Source: Hyphomicrobiales bacterium (GTDB lineage Bacteria > Pseudomonadota > Alphaproteobacteria > Rhizobiales > Beijerinckiaceae). From it: a stretch of 55,403 bases of DNA. Each line of letters opens with the position of its first letter. Within the stretch, counting starts at the first letter, position 1. Shown here in pieces: positions 53,151-55,403 of this stretch. Position numbers and translations under genes: made by a program. The notes beneath the pieces were generated by a model that ran no database searches, had not been told where the DNA came from, and worked only from the letters and a program-made list of their open reading frames with translations. The DNA lies in assembly GCA_026400555.1 (NCBI GenBank), contig JAPLOW010000141.1, positions 33,356-88,758 on the forward strand, given 5' to 3'.

Positions 53151-54041
53151 TTACTGGCCGACGACGGCGGCGACGCGCGTCGGCGCTCCGTCCGTGACAG
53201 CGAATTTCTTCTGCGATTCGGCGAGCCAGGCGGCGTAGCGCTCCTGGCTGACAACACGGATCGCGATCGGCATGTAGGAGTGGTTCTGGCCGCAGATAAA
53301 CGAGCATTGGCCGAAATAAAGCCCTTCCTTCTCCGCCTTGAACCAGGTCTCGTTGAGGCGCCCCGGAATGGCGTCGAGCTTCAGGCCGAAAGCAGGCATC
53401 GCAAACTTGTGGATCACGTCGGCCGCCGTCACCTGCAGGCGCACGATCTTGCCGACCGGCACGACGGCTTCGTTGTCGACGCCGAGCAGGCGCGGCACTT
53501 CTTCGGGCTTGGCCTTGCCGGTGTTCACCAACTCGAGGCGCTGCTTGTCGTCCAGCATCAGCGAGTCAAAGCCGAAGCCGCCGGCGTCCTTCGGATACTC
53601 CCAGGACCAGTACCACTGCTTCCCCGTAACCTTCAGGGTGATGTCGGAAGGAGGAATGACAAGCTGGTCGCGCAGGATGCGGAAGGACGGGATTGCCACC
53701 ACGACGAGGATCAGGACCGGGATGATCGTCCAGGCGACCTCAAGCCCGGCGTGATGGGTCAACTTCGACGGAACCGGGTTCTTCTTCTCGGCAAAGCGCC
53801 AGCAGGCATAGACCAGCAGCGCCAGCACGAACACCGAGATCAGCGTGATCAGGACCAGCAGCCAGTCATGAAACCAGACGATGTCGGCCATCTTCGGAGT
53901 GGCGGGGGCGGGCAGGTTCATCTGCCCGGGCTGGGGCTGTCCGTTCGGAGCGGCCAGCGCCAGGGCTGGCATGAACAGGGCCGAAGCGGCGCCACTCAGG
54001 GCGCTGGCCCGGCTCAAAACGCGGTTCATGGGTCCACGCAT
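53151..54041 (-). CDS. ctaC: cytochrome c oxidase subunit II
   Basis: This 296-residue subunit II starts at ATG 54041, after AAGGAG. It has a signal peptide (to about the ALALAAPN site near residue 30), two TM helices ('FHDWLLVLITLISVFVLALLVYACWRF' and 'GLEVAWTIIPVLILVVVAIPSF'), the aromatic electron-entry segment 'GKQWYWSWEYP', and the CuA site 'GQCSFICGQNHSYMPI' (Cys-x3-Cys-x3-His, Met) with the upstream His in 'VIHKFAMPAFG'. It accepts electrons from cytochrome c. It is the first gene of the operon; its TAA is 24 nt before the ctaD start and in the same frame. Confidence 0.97.
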   Translation of the reverse strand: MRGPMNRVLSRASALSGAASALFMPALALAAPNGQPQPGQMNLPAPATPKMADIVWFHDWLLVLITLISVFVLALLVYACWRFAEKKNPVPSKLTHHAGLEVAWTIIPVLILVVVAIPSFRILRDQLVIPPSDITLKVTGKQWYWSWEYPKDAGGFGFDSLMLDDKQRLELVNTGKAKPEEVPRLLGVDNEAVVPVGKIVRLQVTAADVIHKFAMPAFGLKLDAIPGRLNETWFKAEKEGLYFGQCSFICGQNHSYMPIAIRVVSQERYAAWLAESQKKFAVTDGAPTRVAAVVGQ

Positions 54042-54391
54042 GGTAGTTTTGGCTCCTTGGATCAAACTCGGCGTCCCGCTGGGCTGTCCGCGCCGGAATA
54101 CCAAGCGAGAGTGCCAGCAATTCACTGGCGATATCGGGGGATGCTGTAGATCATTGACCACAAGCACGCTAGCCTTTCAATCACCTCATTGGTCGAACCT
54201 ATGCGACATAGGTGCGCATTCGCGACGGCATCGGCATTCAGCATGCATGCGCTGCATGAAGTTGGTCGGCTTCGCGCATCATTCTTGACAGGACCTTGCG
54301 CGCATGGTGCGAACGGGGCGAACAGATGCGCCGGTTCCGGATGGCAGTCGATTCGGTAGGCTGGCGCGGTGCAAGGCAGGATGGTCATGGC
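54042..54391. promoter_or_regulatory. 350-bp divergent intergenic region between ctaC and the IalB-like gene
   Basis: No gene is visible here. It should hold the oxidase-operon promoter on the minus strand (a TTGAAA is visible on that strand at about 54175-54180, with AATGAT further on, poorly spaced) and the IalB promoter on the plus strand (TTGACA at 54285-54290, without a good -10). A 17-bp interrupted palindrome lies at 54197-54213, and the GCATGC-rich segment 54238-54258 (AGCATGCATGCGCTGCATGAA) is a looser inverted repeat. No riboswitch or RNA gene is recognised. Confidence 0.5.
54197..54213. promoter_or_regulatory. palindrome ACCTATG-CGA-CATAGGT
   Basis: This is a perfect 7-bp inverted repeat with a 3-nt centre, about 155 bp upstream of ctaC and 180 bp upstream of the IalB-like gene. 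The length and symmetry fit a dimeric regulator site, but I do not recognise the factor; it is not a TTGAT-N4-ATCAA FNR/FixK box. No second copy was noticed in the window. Confidence 0.4.
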
Positions 54392-54907
54392 ATGAAGCCG
54401 CTCATCAGAACGCTCGCATGCGCTGCGCTGGCCTTTGCCGCCGGCAGCTTCGCCGGCCTCAGCCCGGCTTCCGCCCAGGGCGTGGTCCGCGCCGCCTATG
54501 GTGACTGGCAGATGCGCTGCGAGACACCGCCGGGCGCGCAGGCGGAGCAGTGTGCCCTCGTGCAGAATGTCGCCGCCGAAGACCGGCCCAACCTCAGCCT
54601 CCTGGTCATCGTGCTGAAGACGGCCGACAAGCGCAGCCGCATCCTGCGTGTCGTGGTGTCGCCGCTCGGGGTGCTCCTGCCGGCCGGCCTCGGTCTCAGG
54701 ATCGACGACAAGGATCAAGGCCGCGCCGGCTTCGTGCGCTGTCTCAACACGGGCTGCATCGCGGAAGTTGTGATGGACGACAATCTGATCAACGCGTTGA
54801 AGGCGGGCCAGAACGCCACCTTCATTGTCTTTCAGACTCCGGAGGAGGGCATCGGGATCCCTGTGTCCCTTGCCGGATTTGGTGACGGGCTGGAGAAACT
54901 GCCGTGA
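54392..54907 (+). CDS. invasion-associated locus B (IalB) family secreted protein
   Basis: This 171-residue protein (ATG 54392) has a Sec signal peptide, 'MKPLIRTLACAALAFAAGS' to 'SPASAQG', with cleavage after SAQ near residue 28. The mature part has 'YGDWQMRCETPPGAQAEQCALVQNV', 'RVVVSPLGVLLPAGLGLRIDD' and 'RCLNTGCIAEVVMDDNLINALKAGQNATFIVFQTPEEGIGIPVSLAGF', all typical of IalB, including conserved cysteines likely to form disulfides. IalB was named in Bartonella, but the family is widespread in non-pathogenic Hyphomicrobiales and its biochemical role is unknown. The lipoprotein gene follows almost without gap. Confidence 0.9.
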   Translation: MKPLIRTLACAALAFAAGSFAGLSPASAQGVVRAAYGDWQMRCETPPGAQAEQCALVQNVAAEDRPNLSLLVIVLKTADKRSRILRVVVSPLGVLLPAGLGLRIDDKDQGRAGFVRCLNTGCIAEVVMDDNLINALKAGQNATFIVFQTPEEGIGIPVSLAGFGDGLEKLP

Positions 54908-54921
54908 AGGGTGGTGTCGTG

Positions 54922-55403
54922 ATGCGTACGGGGGCTTGCATGGGAAAACTGGTGTCTGTCGCTGCCTTGGGCGTGCTTCTGGCGGGCTGCGGCGGTGGGC
55001 TTCTGCCCGGTGGCGGTCTTGAAACCGCCAACACCGCGGGCTCGGGCGGAAGCGCGTTGGGAAACCTGATGCAGTTCGGCACAACCTCGCCGCCGCCGGC
55101 CGCGGTGATCGCGGAAGAGGAGCGTGAGTGCCCGCCGGTGTCGATCACGGCGGGAGGTGCTGCGCTGCGGCTCGGCGCGGCTGACAGCCAGTCGGTGCGG
55201 TCGCAGATCACAGTAACAGACGTTGCGCGCGACTGCACCAACGCGGCTGGTGGCGGCGTCACCGTTCGTGTGGGCGCCGAAGGTCGGGTGCTGGTCGGAC
55301 CCGCGGGCTCGGCCGGGCCGATCAACGCGACGCTGCGCATCGAAGTGAAGCGCGGCGATCAGGTCATCGCAAGCCGCAATGCGCGGGTCGGCGCGACCGT
55401 GCC
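54922..55403 (+). CDS. hypothetical lipoprotein, 3' end outside the window (partial)
   Basis: An open frame runs from 54922 to the window edge. It encodes a lipoprotein signal peptide, with hydrophobic 'LVSVAALGVLLAGC' and the lipobox LLAGC at 54985-54999, then a Gly-rich linker and a domain with 'CPPVSITAGGAALRLG', 'ITVTDVARDCTNAAGGGVTVRVGAEGRVLVGPAGSAGPINATLRIEV'. Possible starts are GTG 54904 (overlapping the ialB stop as GTGA), ATG 54922 and ATG 54940. I do not recognise a named family; the two cysteines around the VT-rich strands suggest a disulfide-stapled beta domain. It is probably co-transcribed with the IalB gene. Confidence 0.7.
   Translation, partial: MRTGACMGKLVSVAALGVLLAGCGGGLLPGGGLETANTAGSGGSALGNLMQFGTTSPPPAAVIAEEERECPPVSITAGGAALRLGAADSQSVRSQITVTDVARDCTNAAGGGVTVRVGAEGRVLVGPAGSAGPINATLRIEVKRGDQVIASRNARVGATV

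Noticed and set aside
51610-53307. A 565-codon minus-strand open frame offset from ctaD, starting upstream of it
   Set aside because: Considered as a source of the missing CtaD N-terminus through a frameshift. Its upstream part is ctaC sequence read in the wrong frame and contains nothing like NHKDIG, so a simple frameshift does not explain the truncation.
1-55403. CRISPR arrays, tRNA or rRNA genes, phage genes, anti-phage systems
   Set aside because: No regularly spaced repeats, tRNA-like cloverleaf, rRNA segments, integrase, or recognisable defence genes were seen. The only mobile element is the IS701-family insertion.

Overview
The window is GC-rich DNA, mostly coding, from an alphaproteobacterium, most likely of the order Hyphomicrobiales (Rhizobiales). 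The basis is gene content and order: ispH-thrB-rnhA, a peroxiredoxin, yqgE, an M16 peptidase-thrC-SURF1-DUF983 block, and an aa3 cytochrome oxidase operon ctaC-ctaD-ctaB-small ORF-ctaG-ctaE, together with DUF1127, DUF937 and IalB-type proteins. Genus cannot be fixed from the sequence alone.

Region 1 (1-21533, all on +) is one large accessory catabolic and transport cluster: the tail of an acyl-CoA synthetase, an FAD-linked oxidase, a HyuA/HyuB hydantoinase (oxoprolinase-type) pair, an NADP-dependent MDR oxidoreductase, a promoter region with two matching palindromes, an MmgE/PrpD protein, two complete oligopeptide-type ABC transporters in tandem (the first with a fused double ATPase, the second with separate DppD and DppF), an Asp/Glu-racemase-fold protein and a formimidoylglutamate deiminase (HutF). 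The likely theme is uptake and ring opening of a cyclic amide or hydantoin-like compound; the substrate is not determined.

Region 2 (21534-35505) is mostly housekeeping: an iodotyrosine-deiodinase-like flavoprotein, polA, alkB, gpmA, a LysR regulator with a divergent DUF1127 gene, a DUF937 protein, a MATE exporter translationally coupled to a CPA2 antiporter, a HAD phosphatase, and the ispH-thrB-rnhA operon.

Region 3 (35458-36913) is an intact IS701-family insertion sequence flanked by CTAG. It sits exactly where rnhA and a convergent GGDEF gene used to overlap tail to tail. It gives RNase HI a new 14-residue tail and leaves the GGDEF stop codon intact.

Region 4 (36910-48800) holds two c-di-GMP signalling genes, two acetyltransferases, a Prx5-type peroxiredoxin, a stand-alone DsbD alpha-like periplasmic protein, yqgE, an M16 peptidase, thrC, SURF1 and a DUF983 protein. 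Region 5 (48861-54041, on -) is the cytochrome aa3 oxidase operon. The subunit I gene lacks about the first 40 residues normally present, including most of transmembrane helix I. The window ends with an IalB-like secreted protein and a lipoprotein that runs off the edge.

The points most worth a second look are the N-terminally truncated CtaD, the fused peptide-transporter ATPase whose three motif deviations all fall in the same composite ATP site, the IS insertion in the rnhA/GGDEF overlap, the racemase-fold protein that seems to lack both catalytic cysteines, and the paired operators inside the hydantoinase cluster.
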